This document shows, one piece after another, positions 18,108 through 26,368 of a stretch of 64,000 nucleotides of DNA (its first letter is position 1; the number at the start of each line of letters is the position of its first letter). Both the position numbers and the translations under genes were made by a program. The stretch is from BOKV01 sp041739465 (GTDB lineage Bacteria > Pseudomonadota > Alphaproteobacteria > Rhizobiales > Rhizobiaceae). The stretch is from assembly GCA_041739465.1 (NCBI GenBank), contig JBGSNX010000045.1, positions 21,041 to 85,040 on the forward strand. Direction: 5' to 3'. The notes under the pieces are model-generated. The model was not told where the DNA came from and did no database searches. It was given only the letters and a program-made list of their open reading frames with translations.

Positions 18108-18746
18108 TTGAACAGAGCGATCTTGTTTCGTTACGGCTTGCCAGCGGCGCTGGTCATCATCGCAATTGCCGCCGGGATATACGGCATAGGCAAAGGCTCT
18201 GGCAATGTCGCAACTGCCTGCACGTCTTCGCCTGAAATTGCAAAACAGATGGCAGGCCTCAACACGGGCGCAGTCGCGGCATTTTCCTTTACAGAACGCC
18301 TTGAAGACATTTCCGCCGTCTCATTTGACGACTTGCAGGGCAAGCGCCGAACCCTTTCGGAATGGAAGGACCGGGTAGTCCTTCTCAATCTGTGGGCCAC
18401 GTGGTGTGCGCCGTGCAGGGAAGAAATGCCCGCACTCAAGGCGTTGCAGGAAGGTCTTGGAGGCAAGGATTTTGAGGTTGTTCCCGTCAGCATCGACATA
18501 GGAACTGCACAAAAGCCGAAAAACTTCTATGTGGAGAATGATCTTTCGGCGTTGCCGTTCTTCCACGACGGCAAGATGGCCCCGTTCAACGATCTGAAAA
18601 AGCGCAGCCTCGCCTTTGGCATGCCGACAACGCTGTTGGTGGGCCGGGATGGTTGCGTGATTGGCGCTCTCAACGGACCTGCCGACTGGGCCAGTGACGA
18701 GGCAAAGGCGCTGGTTGGCAAGGCAATTGGCGCAAAGGCGCTCTAG
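18108..18746 (+). CDS. tlpA: TlpA-like thiol:disulfide interchange protein
   Basis: A 212-residue membrane-anchored thioredoxin-like protein. One N-terminal helix (about residues 9-27) is followed by a periplasmic domain with the active site WATWCAPCREEMPAL (CxxC near residue 105) and the cis-Pro segment GMPTTLLV. TlpA proteins keep cysteines reduced, for example during cytochrome oxidase assembly. The start is TTG at 18108, chosen because GGGAGG lies seven bases upstream and the upstream in-frame extension overlaps argH. The pairing with argH in this orientation is typical in Hyphomicrobiales. Confidence 0.87.
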   Translation: MNRAILFRYGLPAALVIIAIAAGIYGIGKGSGNVATACTSSPEIAKQMAGLNTGAVAAFSFTERLEDISAVSFDDLQGKRRTLSEWKDRVVLLNLWATWCAPCREEMPALKALQEGLGGKDFEVVPVSIDIGTAQKPKNFYVENDLSALPFFHDGKMAPFNDLKKRSLAFGMPTTLLVGRDGCVIGALNGPADWASDEAKALVGKAIGAKAL

Positions 18747-19643
18747 TTAGCGGGTGGGGACTGGTTCGCCGCTGCGATAATCATAAAACCCGCGACCGGC
18801 CTTGCGGCCCAGCCAGCCGGCTTCGACATATTTCACCAGAAGCGGGCAGGGACGGTATTTGCTATCTGACAATCCGTCATGCAGGACCTGCATGATCGAA
18901 AGGCAGGTGTCGAGACCGATGAAATCGGCCAACTGCAGCGGACCCATCGGGTGGTTGGCACCCAGCCGCATTGCAGTGTCGATGCCGTCGACGCTGCCCA
19001 CACCTTCATACAGCGTGTAGATTGCCTCGTTGATCATCGGCAGCAGGATGCGGTTGACCATGAAGGCCGGAAAGTCTTCGGAAACCGCAACGACCTTGTC
19101 GAGCGAGGTCACAAAACTGCGGGCGATGTTGAAGGTTTTGTCCTCGGTCGCGATACCGCGCACAAGTTCAACCAGCTTCATCTTCGGTACCGGGTTCATG
19201 AAGTGAATGCCGATGAAGCGTTCCGGCCGGTCGGTCGAAGAAGCAAGCCTAGTGATCGAGATCGACGATGTGTTGGTGCCGATCAAGGCTTCCGGATTGA
19301 GCGTGGGGCAGAGGCTTGCATAAATCTGGCGCTTGATTGCCTCGTTTTCGGAAGCAGCCTCGATGACCAGATCGCAACTGGCGAGGTCTTCAAGGGTTTT
19401 GGCGGGCGCCAGCCGGTCAACGGCCTTTGCGCGCTCTTCTTCTGTAAGCTTGCCACTGGTGACCTGTCTTGCAAGGTTTCCGGTGATGGTTGCGAGGCGC
19501 GATTCGACGTTCTCCATGGAGAGGTCGTTCATCAGCACGTCATAGCCCGACAGGGCGCAGACAAACGCAATGCCCCCGCCCATCTGGCCGGCACCAATGA
19601 TGCCGACCCGTTTGATGCCGTGGTGTTGCGAGCCGTCGGTCAT
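18747..19643 (-). CDS. hbdA: 3-hydroxybutyryl-CoA dehydrogenase
   Basis: A 298-residue NAD-dependent L-3-hydroxyacyl-CoA dehydrogenase. The Rossmann motif GIIGAGQMGGGIAFVCA opens the protein, the HFMNPVPKMKLVE block with the catalytic His lies mid-protein, and the C-terminal helices (NHPMGPLQLADFIGLDT) complete the fold. It interconverts acetoacetyl-CoA and (S)-3-hydroxybutyryl-CoA, in beta-oxidation or butyrate metabolism. It is the last gene after etfB-etfA, whose product accepts electrons from acyl-CoA dehydrogenases, so the three genes fit one fatty-acid or short-chain acid oxidation unit. Confidence 0.92.
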   Translation of the reverse strand: MTDGSQHHGIKRVGIIGAGQMGGGIAFVCALSGYDVLMNDLSMENVESRLATITGNLARQVTSGKLTEEERAKAVDRLAPAKTLEDLASCDLVIEAASENEAIKRQIYASLCPTLNPEALIGTNTSSISITRLASSTDRPERFIGIHFMNPVPKMKLVELVRGIATEDKTFNIARSFVTSLDKVVAVSEDFPAFMVNRILLPMINEAIYTLYEGVGSVDGIDTAMRLGANHPMGPLQLADFIGLDTCLSIMQVLHDGLSDSKYRPCPLLVKYVEAGWLGRKAGRGFYDYRSGEPVPTR

Positions 19644-19671
19644 GAATTTTTTCCAGTCACAATTGCGGTCC

Positions 19672-19691
19672 AAAAACCCGACCGGAGGCCG
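19672..19691 (-). terminator. Possible weak terminator or attenuator between etfA and hbdA
   Basis: On the minus strand a 5-base stem (CGGCC with GGTCG, one G-T pair, 3-base loop) is followed closely by GGTTTTTGG. It lies in the 70-base spacer after etfA. This would reduce, not necessarily stop, transcription into hbdA. Confidence 0.35.
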
Positions 19692-19713
19692 CGATTATGG
19701 GGCAAATTGGCGT

Positions 19714-20646
19714 TCAATCCAACGCTTTTTCCAGTTGCGGCAATGCTTCGAAGAGATCAGCGACAAGGCCATAGTCGGCCACCTGGAAAATCGGTGCTTC
19801 CTCGTCCTTGTTGATGGCAACGATCACCTTGGAATCCTTCATGCCCGCCAGATGCTGGATGGCACCTGAAATGCCGCACGCGATGTACAGATCAGGCGCG
19901 ACCACCTTGCCGGTCTGGCCAACCTGCCAGTCAGTGGGTGCGTAGCCGGCATCCACCGCAGCGCGCGCTGCGCCGACGGCTGCCTTGAGCTTGTCGGCGA
20001 CCGGCAGAACCACTTCCATGAACCGTTCGCGCGAGCCAAGTGCGCGGCCACCCGAAATGATGATCCTGGCTGAGGTAAGTTCGGGACGGTCGTTCTTTTG
20101 CAATGCTGCTTCGAGGAACTTGGACAGTCCCTTGTCGCCTTCGCCGCCAATGGCTTCGACCGGCGCAGAACCACCTTCGGATGCTGCCTGAAACCCGGCT
20201 GTGCGGATCGTGATGACTTTCGTTGCGTCGGTCGCCTGGACTGTCTGGATGGCATTGCCGGCGTAGATCGGCCGGTCAAAAGTGTCCGGTCCATGCACGA
20301 CGATGACATCAGAGACCTGCATGACATCTAGCAGCGCAGCAACCCGCGGCATCACGTTCTTGCCGGTGGATGTTGCAGCGCTTGCGAGCGCTCCATAGGC
20401 GGGCGCCAGCTTCACCAAAAGCGCCGCCACCGGTTCTGCCAGCGCATGTTCATATTCCGCGCTGTCGGCCAGCAGAACCTTGCTCACTCCAGAAAGCTTT
20501 GCGGCGGCATCGGCGACAGATTTGCAGCCTTTGCCAGCCACGAGGATGTGAACGTCGCTGCCCATCAGGGAAGCAGCGCTCAGCGCCTTGGCGGTCTGGT
20601 CGGAAAGCGACTTGTTGTCGTGATCGGCGAGAAGAAGAGTTGCCAT
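19714..20646 (-). CDS. etfA: Electron transfer flavoprotein alpha subunit
   Basis: A 310-residue FAD-binding subunit of ETF, which carries electrons from acyl-CoA dehydrogenases (and dimethylglycine or sarcosine dehydrogenases) to ETF-ubiquinone oxidoreductase. The C-terminal FAD domain is clear: GGRALGSRERF, QVGQTGKVVAPDLYIACGISGAIQHLAGM and AINKDEEAPIFQVADYGLV. It follows etfB by 23 bases on the same strand, the universal subunit order. Confidence 0.96.
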   Translation of the reverse strand: MATLLLADHDNKSLSDQTAKALSAASLMGSDVHILVAGKGCKSVADAAAKLSGVSKVLLADSAEYEHALAEPVAALLVKLAPAYGALASAATSTGKNVMPRVAALLDVMQVSDVIVVHGPDTFDRPIYAGNAIQTVQATDATKVITIRTAGFQAASEGGSAPVEAIGGEGDKGLSKFLEAALQKNDRPELTSARIIISGGRALGSRERFMEVVLPVADKLKAAVGAARAAVDAGYAPTDWQVGQTGKVVAPDLYIACGISGAIQHLAGMKDSKVIVAINKDEEAPIFQVADYGLVADLFEALPQLEKALD

Positions 20647-20669
20647 TGTCTTGGTTCCTTCGGCGAATG

Positions 20670-21419
20670 TCAGAGAACGCCAGCTTCGTTTTTCAGCTTG
20701 TCGACAAGTTCGGCGACCGACTTGACCTTGACGCCCGCTTTTCGGGTTGCGGGTTCAACGGTAATGAGCACCTTGAGCCGGGGCGCAACATCAACGCCAT
20801 AGTCAGCCGGGGTCTTTTCATCGAGCGGCTTTTTCTTCGCCTTCATGATGTTGGGAAGCGAGGCGTAGCGCGGTTCGTTGAGGCGCAAGTCTGTCGTGAC
20901 AATAACCGGCATCGTGCATTCAACGATCTGCAAGCCGCCATCCACCTCGCGGGTGACCTTCGCCTTGTCGCCCATGATTTCCAGCTTCGAGGCAAAGGTT
21001 GCCTGGCTCCAGCCAAGCAATGCTGCCAGCATCTGGCCGGTCTGGTTGGCGTCATCGTCAATTGCCTGTTTGCCGACAATCACCAAGCCCGGCTGTTCGG
21101 CGTCGATAACGCCTTTCAGGATTTTGGCGACCGCCAATGGTTCGACAATGGTGTCGCATTTCACCAGGATGCCGCGATCTGCGCCCATCGCGAGAGCCGT
21201 GCGAATGGTTTCCTGCGCTTGCTGCGGTCCTATGGATACCGCGATGACTTCGGTGGCCTTTCCGGCCTCTTTCTGGCGCAACGCTTCCTCGATGGCGATT
21301 TCATCGAAGGGATTCATGGACATCTTGACGTTTGCAAGTTCCACGCCTGACCCATCCGCCTTGACGCGGATCTTGACGTTGTAGTCCACCACCCGCTTGA
21401 CCGGGACAATAATTTTCAT
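20670..21419 (-). CDS. etfB: Electron transfer flavoprotein beta subunit
   Basis: A 249-residue AMP-binding subunit of ETF, starting MKIIVPVKRVVDYNVKIRV, the conserved family N-terminus. The signature region VTREVDGGLQIVECTMPVIVTTDLRLNEPRYASLP-like block (around residues 160-195) is present. The ATG has AAGGG six bases upstream, while the longer frame upstream includes the leader hairpin. Upstream lie a perfect 8-base hairpin and an 18-base dyad that probably control the etfB-etfA-hbdA operon. Confidence 0.96.
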   Translation of the reverse strand: MKIIVPVKRVVDYNVKIRVKADGSGVELANVKMSMNPFDEIAIEEALRQKEAGKATEVIAVSIGPQQAQETIRTALAMGADRGILVKCDTIVEPLAVAKILKGVIDAEQPGLVIVGKQAIDDDANQTGQMLAALLGWSQATFASKLEIMGDKAKVTREVDGGLQIVECTMPVIVTTDLRLNEPRYASLPNIMKAKKKPLDEKTPADYGVDVAPRLKVLITVEPATRKAGVKVKSVAELVDKLKNEAGVL

Positions 21420-21457
21420 CTGGCACCCTTTCGAACGAAACCTGCATTCAAATGCGC

Positions 21458-21476
21458 TTGCGAGCCGCGCTCGCAA
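21458..21476 (-). promoter_or_regulatory. Perfect hairpin in the etfB leader
   Basis: TTGCGAGC and GCTCGCAA form an 8-base perfect stem with a 3-base loop, about 40 bases upstream of the etfB start. No T-run follows, so it is not a typical terminator. It could stabilise the mRNA or be a protein-binding dyad. Confidence 0.5.
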
Positions 21477-21509
21477 CAATCCCAACAAACCGTCCGGCAA
21501 CTACCGGCA

Positions 21510-21527
21510 ATTGACGTTTACGTCAAT
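21510..21527 (-). promoter_or_regulatory. Dyad operator ATTGACGTTTACGTCAAT upstream of etfB (LiuR-like)
   Basis: Perfect 8-base arms (ATTGACGT and ACGTCAAT) separated by two bases lie 91 bases before the etfB start. The form resembles, from memory, operators of MerR-family LiuR regulators of branched-chain and fatty-acid oxidation genes, and etf genes are known members of such regulons. TTGACG inside the dyad could also serve as a -35 element. The regulator itself is not in the window. Confidence 0.55.
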
Positions 21528-21562
21528 ATCCTGCAATGCCGCAGGTGGCAGTACCACCTCTG

Positions 21563-22384
21563 CTACCGCCTGTCCTTATCTTGCCGTCCCCAGGGGGATG
21601 GCTGTACCGTCTCCACCTGTGGTTGGCCGGGTAGCGGGTATCCCTCTTCGGCAACCGCTGGCGGGGGAACCGGCGGAATGACTTCATCCACGGGTACGCG
21701 ATCAAACAAAGGCATATTGCGCCGCTTGAACAAAGGCAGCAAAACGGCACCTGCTGCAATGCCACCGACATGGGCGGCCCAGGAGACCTGATCTTCGCTG
21801 TTGAAAGCGAAATTCAACAGCTGGAAAAGGATCCAGGCACCAATGACCCAGAGTGCCGAAAGGCGCAAGGGAATGCGGCCCAGCGCCAGCACCCAGACCT
21901 TCACATTCGGGTGCAATAGCAGATATGCAGCAACAACTCCTGCAGCAGCGCCGGAGGCGCCGATCAGTGGCGATTCAGATTGCGGCAGCATGAAAGCGTG
22001 CATGGCAGCGCCGGCCGCGCCGCAAACAAGGTAGAATACCAAATATTTGAGGTGGCCCATGGCGTCTTCGACATTGTCACCGAAAACCCAGACAAAAAGC
22101 ATGTTGCCCGCAAGGTGCATCAGATCGCCGTGCAGGAATGTGTAGCTTACATAACTTGCCCATGCCGGGATGAACTGCATTGCGGCGGGCAATTCCTGTG
22201 CGCCGGAGGCGACAACCGGGATGAAACCGAACGAGAAAATCGCCGCCTTGACGGTGTTTTCCGAAACCAGGATCGTTGTTCCGAGCGTCAGCCAGATCAG
22301 GCAATTGGCGAGGATCAAGGCCAGCGTCACATACTGGATGCGGATGTGCTTGAGCACATTGGCGTCGTGCAGTGGAATGAACAC
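21563..22384 (-). CDS. Rhomboid family intramembrane serine protease
   Basis: A 273-residue membrane protein with about seven helices. The catalytic dyad is Ser144 in IGASGAAAGVV and His205 in WAAHVGGIAAG; the H-x3-N of the oxyanion region (His90, Asn94) is also present, so the protease looks active. The C-terminal 45 residues are a Pro-rich cytoplasmic tail. Substrates are unknown. It lies 45 bases downstream of the cobalamin adenosyltransferase gene on the same strand. Confidence 0.9.
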   Translation of the reverse strand: MFIPLHDANVLKHIRIQYVTLALILANCLIWLTLGTTILVSENTVKAAIFSFGFIPVVASGAQELPAAMQFIPAWASYVSYTFLHGDLMHLAGNMLFVWVFGDNVEDAMGHLKYLVFYLVCGAAGAAMHAFMLPQSESPLIGASGAAAGVVAAYLLLHPNVKVWVLALGRIPLRLSALWVIGAWILFQLLNFAFNSEDQVSWAAHVGGIAAGAVLLPLFKRRNMPLFDRVPVDEVIPPVPPPAVAEEGYPLPGQPQVETVQPSPWGRQDKDRR

Positions 22385-22429
22385 GGTATGTGCGAGCCTT
22401 CTTGGCTTTGCGCCGTTGGTGGGTCGGTA

Positions 22430-23002
22430 TCAGCGGTTCTTGCCTGGTACCCATAGAACATCGTCTTTTCCGCCGGAATTGGCAACGCGGGAAGCCACGA
22501 AAAGAAAGTCCGAAAGCCGGTTCGCATATCGAATGCATGGCTCGCCTATCTCTTCGTGACGTGCCAGATGCGCCATAATGCGCTCGGCCCGACGAACCAC
22601 CGTTCTTGCAAGGTGCAAATGGGTAGCGGCTGGCGAGCCACCGGGCAGCACAAACGAATTCAGCTGCGACAAATCCGCGTTGTACTGGTCGATCAGTGCT
22701 TCTATCCGGTCAACCTGCGCGCCCGTTATCCGCAAGGGCTCATATCCCAGATCCTTGCCTTCATCGGGGGTAGCGAGGTCAGCGCCCAAATCGAACATGT
22801 CATTCTGGATCTTGACGAGTTCGGCGCGCAACGGATCGTTCGGCTGCAAATGCAAAATGACCATCCCGATGCATGAATTTGCTTCATCCACGGTGCCATA
22901 GGCTTCCACCCGCAAATCGAACTTGTCGCGCCGCTCGCCATTGCCAAGGCCGGTTGTCCCGTCATCGCCCGTGCGCGTGTAGATCTTGTTGAGCTTTACC
23001 AT
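22430..23002 (-). CDS. Cob(I)yrinic acid a,c-diamide / cob(I)alamin adenosyltransferase, PduO type
   Basis: A 190-residue enzyme that adds the 5'-deoxyadenosyl group of ATP to cob(I)alamin. The ATP-binding N-terminus YTRTGDDGTTGL and the conserved helix ARTVVRRAERIM, with the Arg and Glu of the active site, mark the PduO type. The start at Met of MVKLNKIY fits the family; the longer frame would overlap the upstream gene. The small twin-helix protein gene is 7 bases upstream, a frequent neighbour in this order. Confidence 0.92.
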   Translation of the reverse strand: MVKLNKIYTRTGDDGTTGLGNGERRDKFDLRVEAYGTVDEANSCIGMVILHLQPNDPLRAELVKIQNDMFDLGADLATPDEGKDLGYEPLRITGAQVDRIEALIDQYNADLSQLNSFVLPGGSPAATHLHLARTVVRRAERIMAHLARHEEIGEPCIRYANRLSDFLFVASRVANSGGKDDVLWVPGKNR

Positions 23003-23009
23003 GCCGAAA

Positions 23010-23204
23010 TCAGCCTTGCTGGGAGATGTAAAGGGCTGCAAGCACCACAACCAGCGCAATGAACTGGAACAGGATGCGTGCGCGCATCAGGCTTTGCGAG
23101 CGGTTGGGACTGCCGCCGCGCGCCATGTTCCAAAGGCCCAGGGCAAGCACGACAAGCACTGCTGCCAGTGCAACGGGAATGATGATGGCGAAAACGGTGT
23201 TCAT
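23010..23204 (-). CDS. Twin transmembrane helix small protein (HIG1-like)
   Basis: A 64-residue protein made of two membrane helices (about residues 2-22 and 41-60) joined by a basic loop GGSPNRSQSLMRARI. The loop with N-x-S-Q-x-L-M-R-x-R is the hallmark of the HIG1-domain small proteins of alphaproteobacteria, related to factors that associate with respiratory complexes. It was started at the Met directly before the first helix. Function in bacteria is not settled. Confidence 0.85.
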   Translation of the reverse strand: MNTVFAIIIPVALAAVLVVLALGLWNMARGGSPNRSQSLMRARILFQFIALVVVLAALYISQQG

Positions 23205-23284
23205 TTTGGCTCCGGTCGGACGCGGCCCAAACCGCACACAAAGCTAAATAGCGCCTTGTGGCGGTCATGCAAGCTTGTGTGTGG

Positions 23285-24112
23285 TCAATCGGACCGCATG
23301 AGCACCTTGTCCAGCCAACGTGTCGGCAACAGACGGCGGGCTATAAACATGGCATGGGTCGGCACGGTCACCGGATAGTGTGCGCGGGGAGATGGCGATT
23401 CCAGTGCGTGTTTCAGCTTCCTGTAAACGGCATCGGGTCCAAGGCGGAAGCGGTTAACGCCGCCACCGTCATTGAGTTTGGCAAGATTGTTCTTATAGAC
23501 CTCGCGGTGAACCGAGCCTTCAATGTCGACATTGGTCAGGAACTTGACCACGGCATTGTCGGAAAACCGCGATTCGATCGGGCCGGGTTCGATCAAGCTG
23601 ACATGGATGCCGGTGCCCTTAAGTTCCATTCGCTGGGTGGAAGCCAGCCCCTCGAGCGCGAATTTGGTGGCATTGTAGGCTCCGCGCCAGCGATAGGCGA
23701 TGATCCCCAGAATTGAGGAGCAATGGACTATCCGGCCATGCTCTTGTTTGCGCATCACCGGAACGCAAAGCTGGGTAAGGGTATGCCAGCCGAAGAAATT
23801 GGCCTCAAACTGTTCGCGCAGTGCCTTTGTGGTCAGGTCTTCAACTGCGCCCGGCTGGCCATAGGCTCCGTTGTTGAACAAGGCATCCAACCTGCCACCG
23901 GTCAATTGCATGACTTGTTCAAAGGCTGTGTGGATGGAGGCTTCATCAGCATAATCGAGAAACACCGCCTCAAGGCCCTGTTGCTGCAACGCGCTGATGT
24001 CTTCAGGTTTTCTGGCAGTGGCAAAGACCCGCCAGCCATCCTGCTTCAACGCAGAGGCGCAATATCGGCCAATTCCGGTTGAACAGCCGGTGACAAGGAT
24101 TGTTTTCGACAT
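23285..24112 (-). CDS. Short-chain dehydrogenase/reductase
   Basis: A 275-residue SDR. TGCSTGIG is the cofactor motif near the N-terminus, NNGAYG replaces the usual NNAG, and the active-site Tyr and Lys are in YNATKFALEGL. The C-terminal extension (LPTRWLDKVLMRSD) is that of the classical SDRs annotated as retinol or sterol dehydrogenase-like, but the substrate is unknown. The Met of MSKTILVTG is the start; the frame upstream overlaps the YihY gene. It is divergent from that gene by 60 bases. Confidence 0.85.
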   Translation of the reverse strand: MSKTILVTGCSTGIGRYCASALKQDGWRVFATARKPEDISALQQQGLEAVFLDYADEASIHTAFEQVMQLTGGRLDALFNNGAYGQPGAVEDLTTKALREQFEANFFGWHTLTQLCVPVMRKQEHGRIVHCSSILGIIAYRWRGAYNATKFALEGLASTQRMELKGTGIHVSLIEPGPIESRFSDNAVVKFLTNVDIEGSVHREVYKNNLAKLNDGGGVNRFRLGPDAVYRKLKHALESPSPRAHYPVTVPTHAMFIARRLLPTRWLDKVLMRSD

Positions 24113-24172
24113 GAGTTGAGGCCTGGATAAATTGTCAGTATCTGGTGAAGCGACCGCAGACAGGAAACGGCA

Positions 24173-25030
24173 TTGCGAATCACCCAGACCATATCGCGTT
24201 TTGCTGGTCCGTTCCTGCTGGCCCTGATGCGCGCACTCAACCGCTTCAACCGCGATGATGGCTGGGCAATTGCCAGCCATGTTGCAATGTCCGGGATCAT
24301 GGCGCTGTTTCCGTTCCTGATCTTTGCAACGTCGATGGCGGCTTTCTTCAACCTTGGGGAATTTCCGCAGCAGGCAGTGACACTGCTATTTGATACCTTG
24401 CCGGACGGGGTGGCAGCGCCACTCGCCGACCAGTTGAACACGGTTCTGACCATCCCGAGGGGCGACATCCTGACCCTTGGTGCGGCAACCGCGCTGATCT
24501 TTGCTTCCAACGGAGTTGAGGCTTTGCGCCTTGGACTCAATCGCGCTTATCGCGGCACGGAAACGCGCAATTTCCTGGTGCTGCGCGTTCACAGCATCGG
24601 ATTTGTCATCCTTGGCTCCATCATGGTGGCGACGGTGACCTTTCTTGTCATTCTCACGCCGCTGGCTCTGGACCTGGCGCGAAAATATTCGCCGATGCTT
24701 TACGAGCAGATCGAGCGCGTCGACTATTGGCGATTGATGGTGTCGGCGACAATCCTGATTGCCGCGCTGTTTGCCAGCCACAAATGGCTTCCGGCAGGAC
24801 GACGTTCTTTCATGGAAATTGCGCCTGGCGCGTTGTTCACATTGTCGTGTTGGCTGGCTGCAGCCATCGCATTTTCGGCATATTTGCGGGGCTTTGCCGA
24901 CTATGTCAGCACCTATGCCGGACTTGCCAGCGTGTTCATTGCGTTGGTTTTTTTCTATGTGATGGCGGCAATTTTCCTCATCGGTGCCGAACTCAATGCC
25001 TGCCTGATCGCCAACCGCGTAGAACCGTAA
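24173..25030 (+). CDS. YihY/BrkB family inner-membrane protein
   Basis: A 285-residue integral membrane protein with about six helices. The family blocks are present: DDGWAIASHVAMSGIMALFPFL at residues 28-49, SNGVEALRLGLNRAYR near 115-130, and YVSTYAGLASVFIALVFFYVMAAIFLIGAELNA at the end. The function is unknown; the older name virulence factor BrkB or ribonuclease BN is not supported by the family. The start is TTG with AGGAAA upstream; a shorter start at Met19 is possible. Confidence 0.87.
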   Translation: MRITQTISRFAGPFLLALMRALNRFNRDDGWAIASHVAMSGIMALFPFLIFATSMAAFFNLGEFPQQAVTLLFDTLPDGVAAPLADQLNTVLTIPRGDILTLGAATALIFASNGVEALRLGLNRAYRGTETRNFLVLRVHSIGFVILGSIMVATVTFLVILTPLALDLARKYSPMLYEQIERVDYWRLMVSATILIAALFASHKWLPAGRRSFMEIAPGALFTLSCWLAAAIAFSAYLRGFADYVSTYAGLASVFIALVFFYVMAAIFLIGAELNACLIANRVEP

Positions 25031-25042
25031 ATTCTACCGGTT

Positions 25043-25067
25043 CTAGTTTACTATACGTAAATGCTAG
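25043..25067 (+). promoter_or_regulatory. AT-rich dyad upstream of small membrane protein gene
   Basis: TTTAC and GTAAA flank a 5-base centre, and both are enclosed by CTAG repeats, 50 bases before the downstream start codon. It is the only AT-rich stretch near and may be an operator or promoter element. The regulator is unknown. Confidence 0.3.
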
Positions 25068-25117
25068 TGCGCTAAAAGAACGTCGGGGGGTGGCTAGGCC
25101 GGATTGAGGAGATTTCA

Positions 25118-25405
25118 ATGCTTTGGCAGTTGCATCAGGACGACTGGATCGTCTCATTTGCTTTCATCGCGGCAATGTCCTTCATGTGTGGCTGGCTCGC
25201 AGACCGCATCCTTGGCTACAGCGGCTTTGGCGTCATCGGCAACTGGCTGCTGCTGCTGGTTGGCTGCTATGTCGGGCTTCTGGTCTACAACATCTACGGC
25301 TTCCGCCTTGGCTGGCAGCCTGCCCTGACAATCGCCGTGGCCATGGCTGGTGGATCGGTCCTACTGCTGATGCTGGCGATGATCAAATCGGCAACCCGGA
25401 CCTAG
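25118..25405 (+). CDS. Small membrane protein with GlsB/YeaQ-like pattern
   Basis: A 95-residue protein with three predicted helices (about residues 13-32, 37-60 and 66-88). The core MCGWLADRILGYSGFGVIGNW has the glycine spacing of the GlsB/YeaQ/YmgE transglycosylase-associated family, but it is divergent and the family assignment is tentative. The ATG is preceded by GAGGAG. It lies 87 bases behind the YihY gene on the same strand and converges with gluQ. Confidence 0.6.
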   Translation: MLWQLHQDDWIVSFAFIAAMSFMCGWLADRILGYSGFGVIGNWLLLLVGCYVGLLVYNIYGFRLGWQPALTIAVAMAGGSVLLLMLAMIKSATRT

Positions 25406-25415
25406 GCGCACTGGC

Positions 25416-26315
25416 CTAAGGCATATCAAGCCCGATCATCTGCCGGAGTTGCGCGGGTGTGGTGCCCGATTCGCGCAAATGGCGGATCGCAGTGCTTGCA
25501 CGGCTCTTTGAGAGCTTTTTTCCTTCTGCGTCCAAAACCAGCTTGTGATGAAAATACTGAGGCGCAGGCAAGCCCAGCAGTTCCTGCAACAGCCGGTGCA
25601 CGGAGGTTGGGTGAAACAGATCCTGCCCACGCACAATGGTGGTTATGCCTTGACGTTCATCATCGTGGACGCAGGAAAGGTGGTAGCTCGTTGGCGTGTC
25701 CTTGCGGGCGATCACAAAATCGCCCCAGGCGGCCGGGTTGGCAGTGATGGTTCGGGGTTGTGCATCCGGGCCAGGGCCTGTTTCGCTCCAGACCAGGTCA
25801 TCGCGAATTGAGTGCAGCGCCTTTTGCAAGTCCAGCCGAAGGGCAAAATCGTCGCCGCGCCCGATCCTTTGGTGCCTTTCCTGCGCATCCATGACCTTCT
25901 CCGAGGCTGGGTTGAACGGTGCACCATCGGGATCGCGCGGCCATGGCTGGGCTGCGTTGTCAGCGGTTGAAAGCTCGCGCAACTGTGCCCTCGTGGCGAA
26001 AGAGGGGTACAAGAGGTTCAGTTTTTCAAGCTGGTCGAGCCGCTCGCGGTACTCGGCAAAGTGTTCCGATTGACGGCGCGGTGTGCTGTCCCACTCAAAG
26101 CCTATCCATTCCAGATCCTCCAGCATCTGCTTTTCGAGTTTTGGCGTACAGCGGACACGGTCTATGTCTTCGATGCGCAGCAGCATCGTTCCGCCGCACT
26201 TGCGGGCCATCTCCAGGTTCAGCAAAGCCGATAGGGCATGCCCAAGATGCAAATGGCCGTTGGGGCTGGGCGCAAAGCGCAATACCGGGCGTTTTGCGGG
26301 CGGTGCTTGTGTCAT
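25416..26315 (-). CDS. gluQ: Glutamyl-Q tRNA(Asp) synthetase
   Basis: A 299-residue truncated glutamyl-tRNA synthetase paralogue that attaches glutamate to queuosine at position 34 of tRNA-Asp. The opening LRFAPSPNGHLHLGHAL carries the HIGH-type motif (HLGH), RIEDID follows, and KKLSKSRAST is the KMSKS equivalent. The length, without an anticodon-binding domain, distinguishes it from GltX. The zinc-site cysteines typical of some GluQ proteins are not obvious here. It is divergent from alkA, 53 bases away. Confidence 0.92.
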   Translation of the reverse strand: MTQAPPAKRPVLRFAPSPNGHLHLGHALSALLNLEMARKCGGTMLLRIEDIDRVRCTPKLEKQMLEDLEWIGFEWDSTPRRQSEHFAEYRERLDQLEKLNLLYPSFATRAQLRELSTADNAAQPWPRDPDGAPFNPASEKVMDAQERHQRIGRGDDFALRLDLQKALHSIRDDLVWSETGPGPDAQPRTITANPAAWGDFVIARKDTPTSYHLSCVHDDERQGITTIVRGQDLFHPTSVHRLLQELLGLPAPQYFHHKLVLDAEGKKLSKSRASTAIRHLRESGTTPAQLRQMIGLDMP

Positions 26316-26368
26316 GCCGGCAATTTAGCCAATCTGCACTTGCGATCAATGCGAGGCGTCTTCAAATC

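Noticed and set aside
18879..21350. Plus-strand frames of 311 and 326 codons opposite hbdA, etfA and etfB
   Set aside because: Composition is atypical, no family motif appears, and they lie entirely within recognised genes.
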